Part shown: positions 1 to 13,902 of the stretch, one piece after another | How positions within the stretch are numbered: the first letter of the stretch is position 1 | How the letters are laid out: the number at the start of each line of letters is the position of its first letter | Source: Todiramphus chloris collaris | Taxonomy: Eukaryota; Chordata; Aves; Coraciiformes; Alcedinidae | Length of the DNA stretch: 64,000 nucleotides | Assembly: GCA_025345505.1 (NCBI GenBank) | Contig: JANVCC010000062.1 | Coordinates: 12,574,712 to 12,638,711 of the forward strand | Reading direction: 5' to 3' | Translations under genes and position numbers: made by a program | Notes under the pieces: model-generated | What the model was told of the DNA's origin: nothing | Seen by the model: only the letters and a program-made list of their open reading frames with translations | Database searches by the model: none

Positions 1-2470
1 AGCTTCATGATCATTTTTCTCATAAGGATTTTTTAGGGGGAGACTACACGTTTGGAATATTAAACTTGATAGAGTAAATTTGGTCAGTAATAGTTGCATT
101 AAGAAGGAATGAAAAGATTCTAAATTCTCAGGGCCACTTTTTAATTAAAGGACATTCATGCTAGATATATTAAAAATAAATCCTACTGTGTACATAATGT
201 CCCAAAGCATACAGAGTTTCACTTGCATATGTATTTTCCTCTGTAGTAAACAAGAAAAATTTTAAGTCTGCGGGAAACCTCACCCTAATGACTGAGAGAA
301 GATAAATTCTTTTATTATTAAATATAAATAGAATTGTATGTGCCAAAAGAAAGAAGAAAAAACTATACCCTTGTGTGATTAAGTTATACATAACAATCAT
401 CTACTTGCTCACACCAAAAATTCTTGTTCACAATTAGAGGGGATGTCCAGTCCCCAGAAGGTGGAGCTAGTTAGCAAATCTAAGAGAAGGATTGCAGTTT
501 CTTGAAAACAGAGCATTTATGAAAGCACCAGCATATTCTCATGTTTATCCTTTTATTTTAAAGGAAGTTTAGTGTGTTAAGATCAAAATAAGAGGTATAT
601 CACATACTGAGGTCTCACAAAAGACAACTCTAAGGGAAAAAAAAAAAAAAATCTATAGAGCTGCTCAGTTTTGGTCTGTTAAAATTGCCATATATTACTT
701 GCTATGCAGGATCTCCTGCTACAAACATTCCAGCAAGAATATAAATCAGGGTCAACGCACAAAACTCCAAAAATTAATCAGAAATACTTATTTATAGTAA
801 ATACTGCAGCTTTTAAGTTGATCCTTGAAACACAACACAGTGTTGTGTTTTCACAGTGAGAAACACATTGAAACTGAAGTTTATGAAACAACAAAAAAAG
901 CATTGTACTTAGAAGCTTACAAGTAAATTCAGTAGAATTTGGAAAACAAAACTGTCCTGTATGCAAGGGATAAATACATAATTTTAATTTAATCCATAAG
1001 GAGATATTATTTGTAAAGCAATCTTTAAAATCCCAGTCTAAATTAAGGTTTACTTATGCAGATCTAACTTGCCACGTCATTTTTGATATGTGAGGTTACT
1101 GCTTGGCTACGAGGTACTGCTTACACATCTGAAAGAGTCTGGAGAGAGGCAAAGCTTCATGGGAAAACCGTCAGTCATCTCACAACCAGTTGTTGCCGTA
1201 AAGAAGATGCAGGGGGCCAACCACAGCTCAGGATCTCCACTCTACAGAGGCTGATGATAGCTTTGTAGAATCACTTAGGGAAGGGAACAGTATAAATTAT
1301 TGCTTCTGACTTTAACACATTCAAAAACTTACACCTGTGTTGGCACTGCAAGAGTCCAATTCCTTCTAAGTTAACATTGCAAGATTTGCACCATCAACAC
1401 AGTGGAAAACCCTTTGAAAAAGACTGAAGAAACAATTGAATGTGTAAATATCTCAAAAAAGACATTAGGAGCAAGAACAAAAGCAACGAGGATGACTGTC
1501 AGGTCACTAAAATGACAAGGGCAGCCTGTCCTCTTTGGAATATTTCGCATCCAAACAGAAGAATCAGAGAGGAAGCAAGGAAACTCAGTTAAAAAACTGT
1601 GCTAGTCAGTCATTGGAAAACAAATTAAAACAAGGCATAAAAGCCAAACACATTAGAATGAAAAATGGAAGGATGAATTTAAAAGTAGTCATATCACCAC
1701 TACGCCATTAGTGTGAGATTAAAACAAAAGAGTACGTGCCGCAAAGCGCCAAGTAAATACTCCACTTCCATTGCTAACGGAGAGTTGTGGAAGTTCAGTT
1801 TATGACAGAATTTGCCCTTTGGCAGCTGGAAAATTCCCTTCAGTCCCATGTTCTCTTAATCACCACGCCTGTACAGGCAAATGACCTGCTTAGCACCCAA
1901 CTAGTCATTTCAACACGCTAATATTCAAGTTGCAATATGTCAAACTGCATGTTAAATTTGATGAAGTTTGGCAGAAAAGCAAGCTCCTGCTCTTTTCAAA
2001 GTCAGGCCTGTTGAAATGCTTATTAAAACGTGCTGGTAATCAAACAGGAAAAGCCCTCAGGCTTTGGAAGAGCATTCCTATTGCCTTTTGCCCTGGCAAC
2101 TGAGCACAATGCCAATTCTGTCACTGCTGTGTGCAACACCTAAAAATCAGTGGAAATCTTTGATGGCATCAAGTCACCTCCAGATTTAAATGGTATGAAG
2201 TTAAAAACTGAATATGGAATTGAAAGCAGAAGAAAGCATAATGTCACTGTCTTAAAGGAACAGAAGGCCCTGTACACATATGGTAGTGAATGTAACAGCA
2301 GCCACCTCAGCTTAAATTTTCACTATACCGAATCACATATGCCATTACTACATGAACATACAAATAATCTATGACAGAATTAAAATCACAGAGGTCAAAC
2401 AGTATAAATAAGTTATCTTGATATCACAAATGGAATAGAAGACAAACTCTGTCTTCAGGAGAAAGACAAG

Positions 2471-2585
2471 CAAAACAAACCAACCAAAACAGATGTTTTG
2501 TTTTGTGGGTTGGGTTGGTTTTTTTTTAATTTTGTTTGTTTTTAATTGGGTTTTGTGTGTGTTTTGTTTGTTGGGGTTTTTTAAA
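2471..2585. repeat. A/C-rich then G/T-rich block with imperfect hairpin
   Basis: CAAAACA at 2485-2491 and TGTTTTG at 2494-2500 form a perfect 7-bp stem around GA. Beyond that the two sides pair imperfectly. The G/T half contains TTTGTTTGTTGGGGTTTTTT. Confidence 0.85.
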
Positions 2586-5500
2586 GGGAGGTTTAAACAC
2601 TTACAGTTCATGTATTCAACTCTGCACCTCAAAAAGGCCAGCTTCCTCCTACTTCACTTTGCTGCTCAGCTCTCAGAGCTCAGTTTAATTCTCGTATGAG
2701 GGATCAACTCTTTCAGAAAGAATGAGGTTTTATGCTCATGATTCTGCAGCATTTCTTACAGGAACACCAAAAACCTGCATAAGTCTTCCTGGTATTTCTG
2801 TAGTTAAAATAATTGCAGTCTACTTTACACAGTTTCAGTGCACAGAAGAACAGTTCTGAATACTTGGGGATTTATTATTCCATTGTAATAATCTAAGATT
2901 TTCTATACTGTCACATGCATTAATAGTGAAAATAGAAACCATCTAATCATACACACACAACTGTCTCAGTAGCTTTAGTCACAATGGAAACAGAAAAAGG
3001 CAGTGATGGCAGTAACAGGACATACAGCTAAGGAATTCTAATAGACTCCAAATATAGGAGCAATAAATAAACTTTGCTCTAGAAGTTTTGTGCAACTAAA
3101 TATCCTGATGTCTTGTGAAAAAAAAATAGTTTGACGACTCAGTCAAATAGTTTTTCCTTTCCCTTAACACAATTTTATTCTTCCATCAGTAGCTAAATAG
3201 TTAAGAGAAACTACTGCTGAAGGGGTTGACATATGCTGGGCTACATATAGCCCAGTTAAGAACCCTATCAAAATGAGAAGTATGATACAATAGTTAGAAG
3301 GAAAAGGAGGGGGGACCTGTAGAAATAGAGTTGTTGCAAAACCAAGCTTAAGAGAACAGCAAAAAAAAAAAAAAAAAAGAAGTGAGGAAAAGGAAGGAGA
3401 GAGTAATTTTTTCAGAAGTGTCTTTGTTTCCTCCAAATAAATAAGGTTTGCTACTCAAGGGACACAGACCAAGGGAGAATTTTTCGTCTTCCTGATAAAA
3501 TGATAACTCCCAATAAAAGCTCTTCTTCTGGAGATGCAAACAAAACCAGAATACAGTTTTATTTCATATTTCTAGAAGCACTGCTTTGGGATTGATGCAC
3601 TGAAAGGATGCAGTACCCATCCTTAGAGCACTGAAAGACAGAAAGGTTTAATCTAGACTTACAAAGTCTCCATCGGGTGTCACATTCTTCAAGAAAAATT
3701 AACCCATATATACTTGTAAATGTTCTTCATTCCAGCTAGGAAATACAGTATCATTCCTATGCTGAAAGTTACCATTGGACAATTCATCTGCCAAGCAACA
3801 TAATGCATGAATCGGTAATTCACTTCAGGCAAAATCTAAGTGCAATCACACTGCCAACTCAAACTGAGATTATGTGGTGAATTTTCTATGTAGCAAATTA
3901 AGGAGTACACACACAGAGTCAGCAGAAGAATGGCTGCGTGATAGTTCTGATGGTGTGGTACAAGGAGCAGACAGAAACAACAGCCTCTTCTAGCAGCACA
4001 GCCAAGCATGGAGATCTGGCAGGGGCTGTGTAAGTGTAAGAGCAAACTAATATATTTCACAGACACCTCTAATACTGCAGGACAGGCTTTCACATTCTGA
4101 CTCCCATGGAAAATGAAAAGGAAAAAAAGTAAAAAGAATGTAATTTTGTCAACTAGTTCTCCAAGGCAAGCTGGACTAGAGTTAAAAGAACAAAAAAACC
4201 CCTCTCCTTTAAAAATCCATCTACTCTTCCTGATTTATCCTGCAGAGAAATCATCCTGCAACTGATGAAACCATAGCATGTTACCTTGGTAACTGATAAC
4301 TCAAATTCAGTCTAAAGAATACACTCAAAGGTCAGACTGCATGAGAAGTGAGGCTAAGGAAGGTATAATTTATGTTGAGAGGTAAGTACAAGAAAAATGT
4401 GTCATCAATATTTCTGGTTACAAAGAATATAAGCGTGTTAGGGAAAAAAAAGAGTAAGATCACAAAATGTCAACACTGAGACTGAAAATATAAACCTATC
4501 TAAGGAAGCTCCGAATATATGTTATGACAACAGCTATAGTTATAGGAATACACTACTGCATGAAATGATTGTCATAACATTTTCTACTGTCTGAAATGAA
4601 CACTCATTCTATGACATCTTTTTCAGTGTTACATGCTAGAAACAAAATTTGTATTAAAACAGTCAGGATCCCTGACAGAAGCAACCATTTCATCCCATGC
4701 TTCTAAGGCACATTTTTCAACATTTTTCTCAAAACCCTGGGTGTTCCCCATTATTTCTAACAAACGCAGCACAACTTTCCTGAGGATCAACTCCAGTGCT
4801 GAAGTGGTTTCAGACTCAAAGATCAATCCGTGCTCCTACATTTGCACTGTTAATAAAATATATTATGCTCAAATTATGATACCATATACAATCACATGAT
4901 ACTGCAAGGGTTTCATGCAGGTAATGTTTCTGAATTGTATGTAGCATAAAACACTTTAAGTTTAGAAATGTATCTATGAGTGCAATCACAGTATGATTTT
5001 ATACCTAGGAAAGAGTATGAATTTATACAACTGGGCTTCAAATACAAAATGGAGCAGAATTAAGGCAGAATTTATAACTCTAAACTTCAAATCTCAATCT
5101 CTATGTAGATGCATCATGGTTTCATGTCAAACTTCAGAGAGGGAGATTCAGAGGAAAAGAAACATACAGAAATCATACTCTCACAGGAGTCAAGCACAAA
5201 AATTCTGTCCCCAAAGGCAATGGTTTTGAAAACCATTAGGCAACCAATGTTGGCACACATCTGTATGGTTCTTCAGAAAGTTCCTTCTTTTAAGTTAGTC
5301 CTATAAAAGAAAGCAATTTTAAAATATCTCAATTTCTACATAACCTTGAAAGTCCTACGAGCTTTCAAAGGCACTGCATGATGCTCTCATGAAAGCATCA
5401 TTAGGAAATCATGTCTTCCTCAAAAAGTAGAACATTGAAGCAAAGCAATGTGCCCCACAAATCTCCTGCAGTTACCATGTGACGGGGTGTTGCAGAACAC

Positions 5501-6660
5501 CCAGCACAACTCAACAGCAGCACTGATTGCTTTCACAGAAGGGCACTTGTACTGATTCAGGAGAGACAGGGAGGGCCCTGAAATAAGGGGAAAAGAGAAG
5601 AATTTATTAAAGTACCATAACATCTTGATATTTTTTGTGTCCTTAGACTGTCAGCTCCAGAAGACAATTCCTCAGATAAATGAAGCACACCTACAGTTTT
5701 TTTAACCATGACAATTATCATTATGGTTTCTCAAGAGGTACCTTTCATTCTATGTTATGACTGGCTCTTTTAGCACAGAAACAGAATCATCCTAAGTCAT
5801 GACTTTTTTCAGGGTAGGAAGGGGGAAATATGAATTTTTCTTCCAGAACTATGGAAAACAGATAAAAACCAGTACATGTCTATGTATACACACAAACGCA
5901 CTGCAGTAACTTGGGGTGAGTTTAGGTGAAAGTGTACTACTACTACTTTACCTGCAAACATTTCTAATAGACATAACTGGATTTCTGCTACGAATAGCAG
6001 AAAAGCTTGTTAACAGCAGGGGAAAGAGGGAGTCAGGCTCAAGAACAAATATTCAATTTTGTTTGTTTAATCAGAAGCAGTATGCTTAGGTACACTGTCT
6101 AAAGATTCTTTCAAGTTAACAACTACACCTACCTCACTGTTGAATATTTGTACCTTCTTATCTGAAAAATGTCTGAAAAATGTGGACCTTGAAGCCTTCG
6201 CTAGAGAACAAAGATAACAACAGTATAGGGATTCTTGCCTGGTAGACAGAAACTCCGAGAAGCAAACAGATAAGAAATACTCTGGTCTCTGGACTATTCA
6301 TACAAAACACAAGCCCAACACATTTGGCACTAAACCCAAGAATTCCAGGATGCCAGAACAAATCTCTCATGCTGGTAAAAATGCTGATGGTGTAGCTGCA
6401 TTAGAAATCAATAATCGGTTGCATGAAACTCACCAGTACCACACAAATGGTACACAGCTGAAAAAATATTTTTAATTCTTTTTATCTAAGAAAGAAATTA
6501 CAAACTAGTTCTAATAATTATATATCAAGGGCTTTAAAGTTATGTCATTAAAATCTGTGTGGAGGGAGAGAACTTGTAAAGGAAAATACAGGATAAAACA
6601 GACAGAAAAAAAGCACCAAAAATTATACAAAGCTCTGTAAAATAAAATGTTTGTGGCATT

Positions 6661-6710
6661 TCTGTTGTTTTGTGGGTTTGGGGTTTTTTGTTTGTTTGCT
6701 TGCTTGGTTA
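6661..6710. repeat. G/T-rich low-complexity block
   Basis: Carries GTTTGGGGTTTTTTGTTTG, the same pattern found in reverse complement elsewhere in the window. Confidence 0.85.
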
Positions 6711-7446
6711 TTATTTTAACTGAAGAGCAGCACAGGGGTTGGTTCTGATTTACTTATATATGGATTACCACCATTATCACTATGGAGCTGTTGCAACACA
6801 CCTGCACATGAGAAAGTTTCATCACCTTTATGAAGCATATCTAATCTATGCTTAAGGAAAGCATCAAGGAAAGTAGCCGTTGGAGAAGATCAGTACATTT
6901 GGTGACAAGCACCTAATGTAGACAAAGTTTTCTTTGCATCATCTCACAGAAATACTTAGCTCTCAGTCTTGACACACTGACAGCTGTATTCAGGGAATAA
7001 ATTTCAGCAAATCAGAACACAGAAATCAGTGTATCACTTCCAAAAGTGGAGGGTTTACAAAAGACTGACACTGAAGTAGAATGTTCACCTTCACTTACAA
7101 GTTTCCTATGCAATAAGATGCACTCCGTCTTTTTTTCCCCTCACAACAGTGTATTTAAGAAATGTCTAAAATACATTAAACTCCATCAGCCTTGAATGAA
7201 AAACATTGTGGTTTCAAAAGGTTTTCACTGTAGCACAAAATACAGCGTGTGGCAAGCATTTTGAGGACACAATGGAGCTGAACTTTCATAAATGGCCTTC
7301 GATCATTTGAGGCTACAGCTATGAAAAATCTTGCTATCAGCACTCTCAAAGATACTATTGACTCATTTCTTGATATTGTTTTTACTTAGCCTAGTCAACG
7401 ATTTTTTTTTCTTTCTTTCTTTTTTTTTAAGAAAAGGGTTGCTTAC

Positions 7447-7582
7447 CGCCTGTATGCAACACCTTGCAATCTGCTGTTGAAGGGTCATTTTCACCCTCTT
7501 TAGTGTTGTCTTTTTCAAGCAGTCTGTCCACCATGGCAATAACGCAGTTTAAACTCTTTCCCACGTTGGCCCACACTCTGTC
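7447..7582 (-). CDS. INPP4B: INPP4B internal exon ([19 protein letters not shown]), 136 bp
   Basis: Last exon of the set in transcript order. Acceptor CTTTTCAG, donor GCG|GTAAGC. It starts [19 protein letters not shown] and RLLEKDN, a conserved INPP4 block that follows EEEW directly, and ends in an acidic, poorly conserved linker ([14 protein letters not shown]). It leaves one base (phase 1). The next exon, expected to begin the well-conserved stretch leading to the phosphatase domain, was not found in positions 1-7446, so it must lie to the left of the window. Confidence 0.93.
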
Positions 7583-8409
7583 CTGAAAAGAGCATAATTA
7601 TCACTGCACATTACTGAAGAAAAAGAAGTGAAAATACTAACTTCTTGTTAACATCTTCAAGTGGAGATGTGCAAATTACTAGGAATATTACTGGGAATAT
7701 CATCTGTCAGATTACTACCAACTAAAGCCTTTTGCATGGAGTTTTTTCTTCCAGTGTAAATGACTGAACTGAAACTGGGTTTTGTAGACACTGGAAAACC
7801 CACGTGCTTTAAACTCTACATGAAAACGCATGCCAAGGTTCAGGTCCTAACACAAACAACTGAGCATTTTGTCCATTTGAAATACAATTAGAGTGTAGAT
7901 ATATTCAAAGCCTTGCCAAATCAAATCTTGTGTGCAACTGCCCATTTTGCCATTGTACTTCAAAATCTCTTTTTGAGAATTTTATGTTTTATTCTACCAG
8001 TTACCCTGTTAAAGCCTATGTAAAATTTAAGGATTAGAATTGGAAACTTGCTGTGATGGCATGCTTACTAGGTAACACAATTGCAATTCCATTCTTCGCC
8101 TCTCACAAACTACAACCATCACACTGAACTGAGTTTAGAATACATACGGGTGTTACAGAAATAACGGAGTGATAGAAGAAATTGTGTACAGGCAGAGAAC
8201 AAGAGATAATGTGAAGTGAAAGAAAGAGCTGTTATGGAACAGAGATCAAGGAAGGATCCTTCAGGTGGCTCAAGGCTGTAGAAATCAAAGCTCTTTCACC
8301 TACCTTTGTGGGCCTGAATAAAAAAAGGAAAAAAAAAAAACCCAAACCAAAATGAACCATACAAGAAACAAGGCTGTACACAAGGCTAGCAATCACAGTA
8401 AACAAAAAA

Positions 8410-8462
8410 CATAACAAATGCACAAACCCATAACAAACATAACAAACATAACAAATGCACAT
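8410..8462. repeat. 9-bp tandem repeat (CATAACAAA)
   Basis: Three exact adjacent units at 8429-8455, one further unit at 8410 and TGCAC interruptions. A G9 run with a CATGGG/CCCATG palindrome follows at once. Confidence 0.9.
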
Positions 8463-9786
8463 GGGGGGGGGCCCATGTACAATCATTAACGTTGAGTCAT
8501 TTTGAAACTAATGCAAAGCAATTTGGGTTTGCTTGAGGGTTAAAAATGAGAATATAATATCTCTGCTCTTTCTTTCTACTTTATGATATAATAGCCAGAA
8601 GCATTATGTACACATCAGGCCTTGAGGCATAACAATGGAGTTGCAAAAGATAAAGAGAGAGAAGTTAAAGGAAACTGAAAACTCAGAGAGATAGCAGAGT
8701 TCCATAGAAATAGCTAAATAAATTTAAAATAAAGTTACCTGGAAGGTGGGTAAAGACAAAGTTAGGACTACTACTAAGGGAAACATTTAAACTAACAGTT
8801 ATCTCCAATTACTTGCCACACTTATTTAGGCCATTATCCTGAGTAGAGGGATCTGATCTCTTATGCATAAAACAAACCACTAGACACATGACTATCAGAT
8901 ATTCTCATGTGTAAATACAATCTAAAGTCAAAGACAGAGGACAGGTACAGATCCCTTCAGAAGTTTCATCCTGTATGTACCCTAAGCATTCCTGAAAAGC
9001 ATTTAGAATATGGCTAAAACAATTGATTCCCACCACCCACAAGCATTATTTATGGGAAGAGGATTCTATGAAGAGCACTGAAATACTGCAAACAGTAAAA
9101 ATTCTGGTCCCAAATAGCAGTAAGTTTCACTAGAAAATGTCAGGGAACTTCAGGCTTTCTAGTCACCAAAGGTGCTGAGGTGTATGAACTCAAGTTGCTC
9201 AGTGTGGCTGCAGCAATGTAATTTGAGGGAGAGCTTAATCCCAACACAAAGAGTCTTAAACTCTGACTGAGCATATGGAGTCATTTCACAAGCAACACAA
9301 ATATGAGCCCTTGTTTCATTTTGGTAAGAACACTTTTCTCTTTTCAAAGCAACTATTAAGCAGATATTGAGATGATCTCTATACAATATTCACACAAATA
9401 TTCCCTGAGGGTTTAGAAGTAAAATTCAAAAATCATCTGTTGACAGAGAGCTCACTCTTATTATCACTTTTTTACATATAGGCAAGTGAGAGGGAGCCTG
9501 TCCCACAGCTCTCTTCCTTCCTCCACAGAGGAGGGTCTTAGCATTAGAAGCTGTCATTATAGACAGATAGAAAACATAGATGTGTCTATCATTCTTCATG
9601 ATGTTACTCTGCCTGCACCAAAGATGGCCACATTTTCACGAGGGCTGCTGAAAATTCTGCAGTTTGTTAAGAAAAATTCTCGACCAATTACGCAGTTAGC
9701 AATCAACGAAAACCAAGTGACTCCCTATTGTTCTCCGCAAGAAATCCATCCGTTTCACATTCTCTGCCACCCCTTACTACTCCCAT

Positions 9787-9791
9787 AACAT
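9787..9791. repeat. Target-site duplication, left copy
   Basis: AACAT directly before the LTR; an identical copy lies at 10405-10409. Confidence 0.88.
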
Positions 9792-10404
9792 TGTGCTGGT
9801 TTTGGCTGGGACACAGTTAACTTTCTTCACAGTAGCTGGCATGGGGTTATGTTTTGGATTTGTGCCGAGAATAGTGTTGGTAACACAGGGAAGTTTTGGT
9901 TATGGCTGAGCAGCACCCACCCAGAGACAAAGCCTCTTCTGCCTCTCACATCACCCCACCTGGGAGCAAGCCGGGGGTGCACGAGCAGCGGAGAGGGGAC
10001 ACAGCTCGGACAGGTGACCCCACCTGACCAAAGGGATAGAACAGACCATGTAGCGTCACGCTCAGCCTATGAAGCTAGGGGAAAGAAGAGGTGGTGGTAG
10101 TGAGGACAGCAACATTTGGGGTTATGGCATTTGCTTTCCCAAATAACTGTTGGGGGTGATGGAGCCTTGTGTTCCTGGAGATGGCTGAACACCTGCCTGC
10201 AGATAGGAAGCAGGGAATTCCTTGTTTTGCTTTCCTCATGCAGGTGGCTTTTGCTTTACCTCTTTACCTGCTTTAAACTGTCTTTATCTCAGCCCATGAA
10301 TTTTCTCACTTTTACCCTTCTAATTGTGTCTCTCATCCCCACGCAGGGGGAGTGAGTGAGCAGCTGTGTAGGGCTTGGCTGCCAGCTGGGGTTAAACCAG
10401 GACA
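9792..10404 (+). mobile_element. Solo LTR of an endogenous retrovirus, 613 bp
   Basis: The element starts TGTGCTGG and ends CAGGACA, so it has TG...CA ends. It is flanked by an identical 5-bp duplication AACAT (9787-9791 and 10405-10409), as left by retroviral integration; a 5-bp duplication fits the ERVL group. The sequence resembles a widespread neoavian LTR: a start rich in GGTTTTGGCTGGG, an internal GC-richer part, and a tail with CTGTCTTTATCTC and GTTTTCTCACTTTTA. The TATA and polyadenylation-like positions look degraded. No internal retroviral genes adjoin it, so it is a solo LTR left by recombination. It lies antisense to INPP4B. Confidence 0.9.
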
Positions 10405-10409
10405 AACAT
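10405..10409. repeat. Target-site duplication, right copy
   Basis: AACAT directly after the LTR, identical to 9787-9791. Confidence 0.88.
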
Positions 10410-13400
10410 TTTCCTGTAGCCTAGCACAATTTCCACCCACTGTGCACTGTCTTAAGTGGTCTGTTTTCCATTTGCCTAAGAACTACCTCACAAATGACCA
10501 TTTTACAGCATGTGCCAGGTTAAAGGATAAAATACAGCCCAAAGCTCTCAAGCAAGCATTCTTATAAGCCCTTTGTGTGAAGTGAGGGCATCAGAAGAAA
10601 AATTTTAAAAAAAAAAGTTTTATTTCTTGATACGCTGAAGTACAAAGACTCTTGATTCCTAAGCACGATGCTTCTCCCCTGATACCAGTTTTTCCCACTA
10701 GTTGCTGTGGAGCTAATTGGATGGTAAGTTTACTACTGTGGTGTGAAAGAAAAAGAGAAATAGGGTTATGTGCTTCCTCTCATTACTGTTTCTTTAGACT
10801 CAAAAGTCAAGCCAAGGACAAGGGAAAGTGTAAATCTGTAACAGGGCTTGACCCTGTTTGGACAAGGCAACGACACATTGAGATCATCCACTTCTTCCAA
10901 ATTTCAGAAGCCATTTGGGATATTAAGAAGTCCTGGCACAGCTGGCTAGGTGCTATTAATTAGAACTGGCCATAGTTACACTTCTCTTGCTGCCCCTGCT
11001 GTGTCACTGACAAGCACACATGCATACCCCTAATGATCTTGAAAAGCTAGGCCTTGGCATCACAGAAAGCTAGGCACTTTTCTTAGGACATATAAAGAAG
11101 AAGCTGTAAAATAATTCTCTTTAATGCACCCAATTAAAAAAAAAGTAATTAATTTCCATCTGCTCTGAAACTATCATTAAAAGGCAATTCAAGTCCCTTG
11201 TTTCAGAGAGCAGGAGTGGAAACTATTTTCCTGTCATTGCACCTGTCTTCCTCCTAAGTGCTGCCAGCCAGTGGAGTCCCAGAGGCTCTCTATTGGTTTT
11301 CAAAGGATTCTCAGGCTTTCTAAATTCACTACAGAGCTCCTCACTCATCTGTTGTCCTTCCATACACACCGCTGATGTTGCACACTTGTGCCAAATATGA
11401 CACAGCACTTGCCTTCCGCAGTACTCTGAAGATTCTGTGTCTCCATGATCAACAGCCTTATATCACTTCAAGGGCCTTTTGAGGTATGTTCATAGATAAT
11501 GCAAGTATCTTAATTAATGTGCATGCTGAACATCCTCTTGCAATGTGACAGTGCTTTGGAATGGACTGTATCACACACAGGTCAGTATTTCAGACCCATG
11601 TCCAAGTACCATCTCAGTATTTGTACGTAACTGATTGGAAATGCCATTTTATCTGCTTTTTGTAGTTCCAACCACATGAAGTTAGTCAGAAATGTAGAGC
11701 AGAAACAGCTCCAAGTGGCAATATGCCCATCATTTGGCATCCCATCTTGTATTATACATGGCAACATATTTTTGTTCCCACCTGCAGGAAGGTTCTAGGA
11801 TAGCAGAAGCAGCTGGCAAGAGAAGAGAATATCTACCTAGAGGCAACCTGAAACTCTCAAGTTGAGTATTTTCCTCTCCATAGTCATGCTTTCCTGCTGT
11901 CTGTGTGTAGTGCAGCAATATAAACAGCTCAATCCATGCTGTTGTCAGTTACTCTGTGATGAACATTTGTACTCGGCAACAAAGAAGAGAGAGGTGCAAC
12001 ACAGTATTGCTGTTGAGAAGGTGGCTTTTTGGAAAACACTGGTGACTGGGCTAAAGGGCACACTGCACAGTTAAGAAATTGGAAGTTATTCCTTAAAGAT
12101 ATATTTGGATGCCAGGGAAGAGGGTAGATCACACCTAGTTTTTAAACACTGTCTTGAATTCAATTTTGTGATGGTTGCAAGTTAATACAGTCCTTGGAAG
12201 CAGATGAAACAGGGTCAGCTTAAAGCACTGTTGGATGGCACTGGTTTAGGTTTCAGGTAGAACTAAAATTCAAATTCCAAATGTAAAATGCAACTCTAGT
12301 GCTTGATAATAGAGGAGGGGAAACATCAACAGAAGATACATTACTGTGCATACAAAGCAATATATCTGAAAGTTTTTTCTTTACAGTTGACTTGAAGAGT
12401 AGATTAAGCATTGTTTCAAATTTTAAATGCATTTATTCTTTCTTTTTTTCATCTTGCTAATGGCAATTTGATCATTAAAACTTGTATTATTCATCACCTC
12501 CACTGATCGAAAGAAACGAAAAATAACAGAAGCCTAATCTTTCAAATGTGGAAAAAACCCCATTTCTCTACGATTTATATCGTTTCAAGTTTGACAGTGA
12601 GTCTGACTCAGTTTAACTCAGAAAATACTTAAAGATACACTTAATTTTAATCAAGCAGGTGACCTTACTACTTCAGCAGAAATAGATACACTTCAAACTA
12701 ATGTGTTTACATGTTTTAATAGATGAGGACCAAGCACCTGGCAGAAATTAATTTTTAACAAAATCAATAATGACATACAATAAAGCTGGCTTCTCTGCAG
12801 GCACAGAAGTACTGAATTAAACTATGATTGGCACAAATCCGTTTTTTGTCAATGCAAAATTTCTCCCTTTTATCAAAACTCTTGTGGTATTTATTTTTCC
12901 TGAATGTTTCAACAGCTGGAAAGAAATGATTTGGCTTTCAAGGGAAGAACTATTCTAGCCCCTCAGGTTGTTGTGAAAACATGAAAAAGTGAATTTGAGG
13001 CTCTAAATCAGAAGACAAATGAGTTATTTATTGTTTAAATCTCATGACTACTTAATGCATGGGGTTGTAGATAATTGTCTTTTCTCTAGAAGAAATACAT
13101 TCTTCTTCCCTTATTTGTGGTATGGATAAAAATTACAGTTCAGGTGTAAGTACTGTAGCTCACAAAAGTTATTAATTATTTACAATAGAGATTAATATGC
13201 TGACATCCTTTACATTTATGAGAATACAGTGATGAACTGAAAGTATAAGCCTGAACTGAATAAAAATAGCTTGAGTCCAGGGTGTATGTAACAAAGAAGC
13301 AGATCAGTTATGAACATATCCACTGAAATAATTAATTTACAAAACCTCAGACATATAAATAATATAAATCTTTGAAAGATACGCTAAGAACATTAAAATT

Positions 13401-13523
13401 GAAGAGCCACATTTAACTCTTGTGTTCAATCTCAGACTCCACTAAGAATGGCATCTAAGGGAAACCACCTTTGTTTTGTTGAGTTTTAATTCATGTGTTA
13501 TTTAAACTATTTATATATTCAGC

Positions 13524-13539
13524 GGGGGGGGGGGGGGGG
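13524..13539. repeat. Poly-G tract, 16 bp
   Basis: Uninterrupted G16 on the plus strand (C16 in the INPP4B pre-mRNA), 363 bp upstream of the 213-bp exon donor in genome order and within the downstream intron. Confidence 0.95.
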
Positions 13540-13902
13540 ATGGGAACAACAGAATAAAATAAACTATTTGCCCTCCTAACAGCGTATGCTGTTGCACTAA
13601 CCTTAAATCTGCCTAAGTAACAAAACCAGCTCAAGTAAGAACAAAGATGAACTATATTTCCTGTTCTGGGCAAGAAGATTCTCATCATCCTCGCTGCTAC
13701 ATGCACAACCAAGCAGTCACACGCCATGTGAAAATTCTTTCAAGTTAGTTTCAAATATAGAAAGCATATGAAAAATCTTGCTTCACAGTTTTGCACTCCT
13801 TTCCTCCCCACCATGTGCCAGGACACTTAGGGCTTGTATTTTGTTTATGTTGATTTGTGGTGTTTAGTATTGAATACCAACCAGGAGTTTCTGCCTACTT
13901 AC

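Larger units (their letters stand above)
1..7446 (-). other. Partial INPP4B intron, left flank
   Basis: AT-rich intronic sequence with no recognised exon. It holds A/T homopolymers (for example A18 near 3361), a G/T-rich block with an imperfect hairpin at 2471-2585, a second G/T block at 6661-6710, and a T/C tract at 7401-7430. A minus-strand open frame at 4629-4841 is treated as a finding. I saw no recognised transposon. Confidence 0.75.
7583..13902 (-). other. INPP4B intron (6.3 kb)
   Basis: Intron between the 213-bp and 136-bp exons. It contains a short tandem repeat (8410-8462), a G9 run at 8463, a solo LTR (9792-10404) and a G16 tract at 13524. The remainder shows no recognised gene or repeat. 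Confidence 0.85.

Noticed and set aside
828-850. Near-perfect palindrome (11-bp arms around one base)
   Set aside because: Built from simple AC/GT sequence, with no neighbours that suggest function.
1-7446. Search for the next INPP4B exon toward the phosphatase domain
   Set aside because: No minus-strand phase-1 acceptor followed by INPP4-like sequence was found; the exon should lie outside the window.
9486-9788. 100-codon plus-strand open frame just before the LTR
   Set aside because: The stop falls just before the LTR by coincidence; no retroviral similarity seen and no acceptor or start context.
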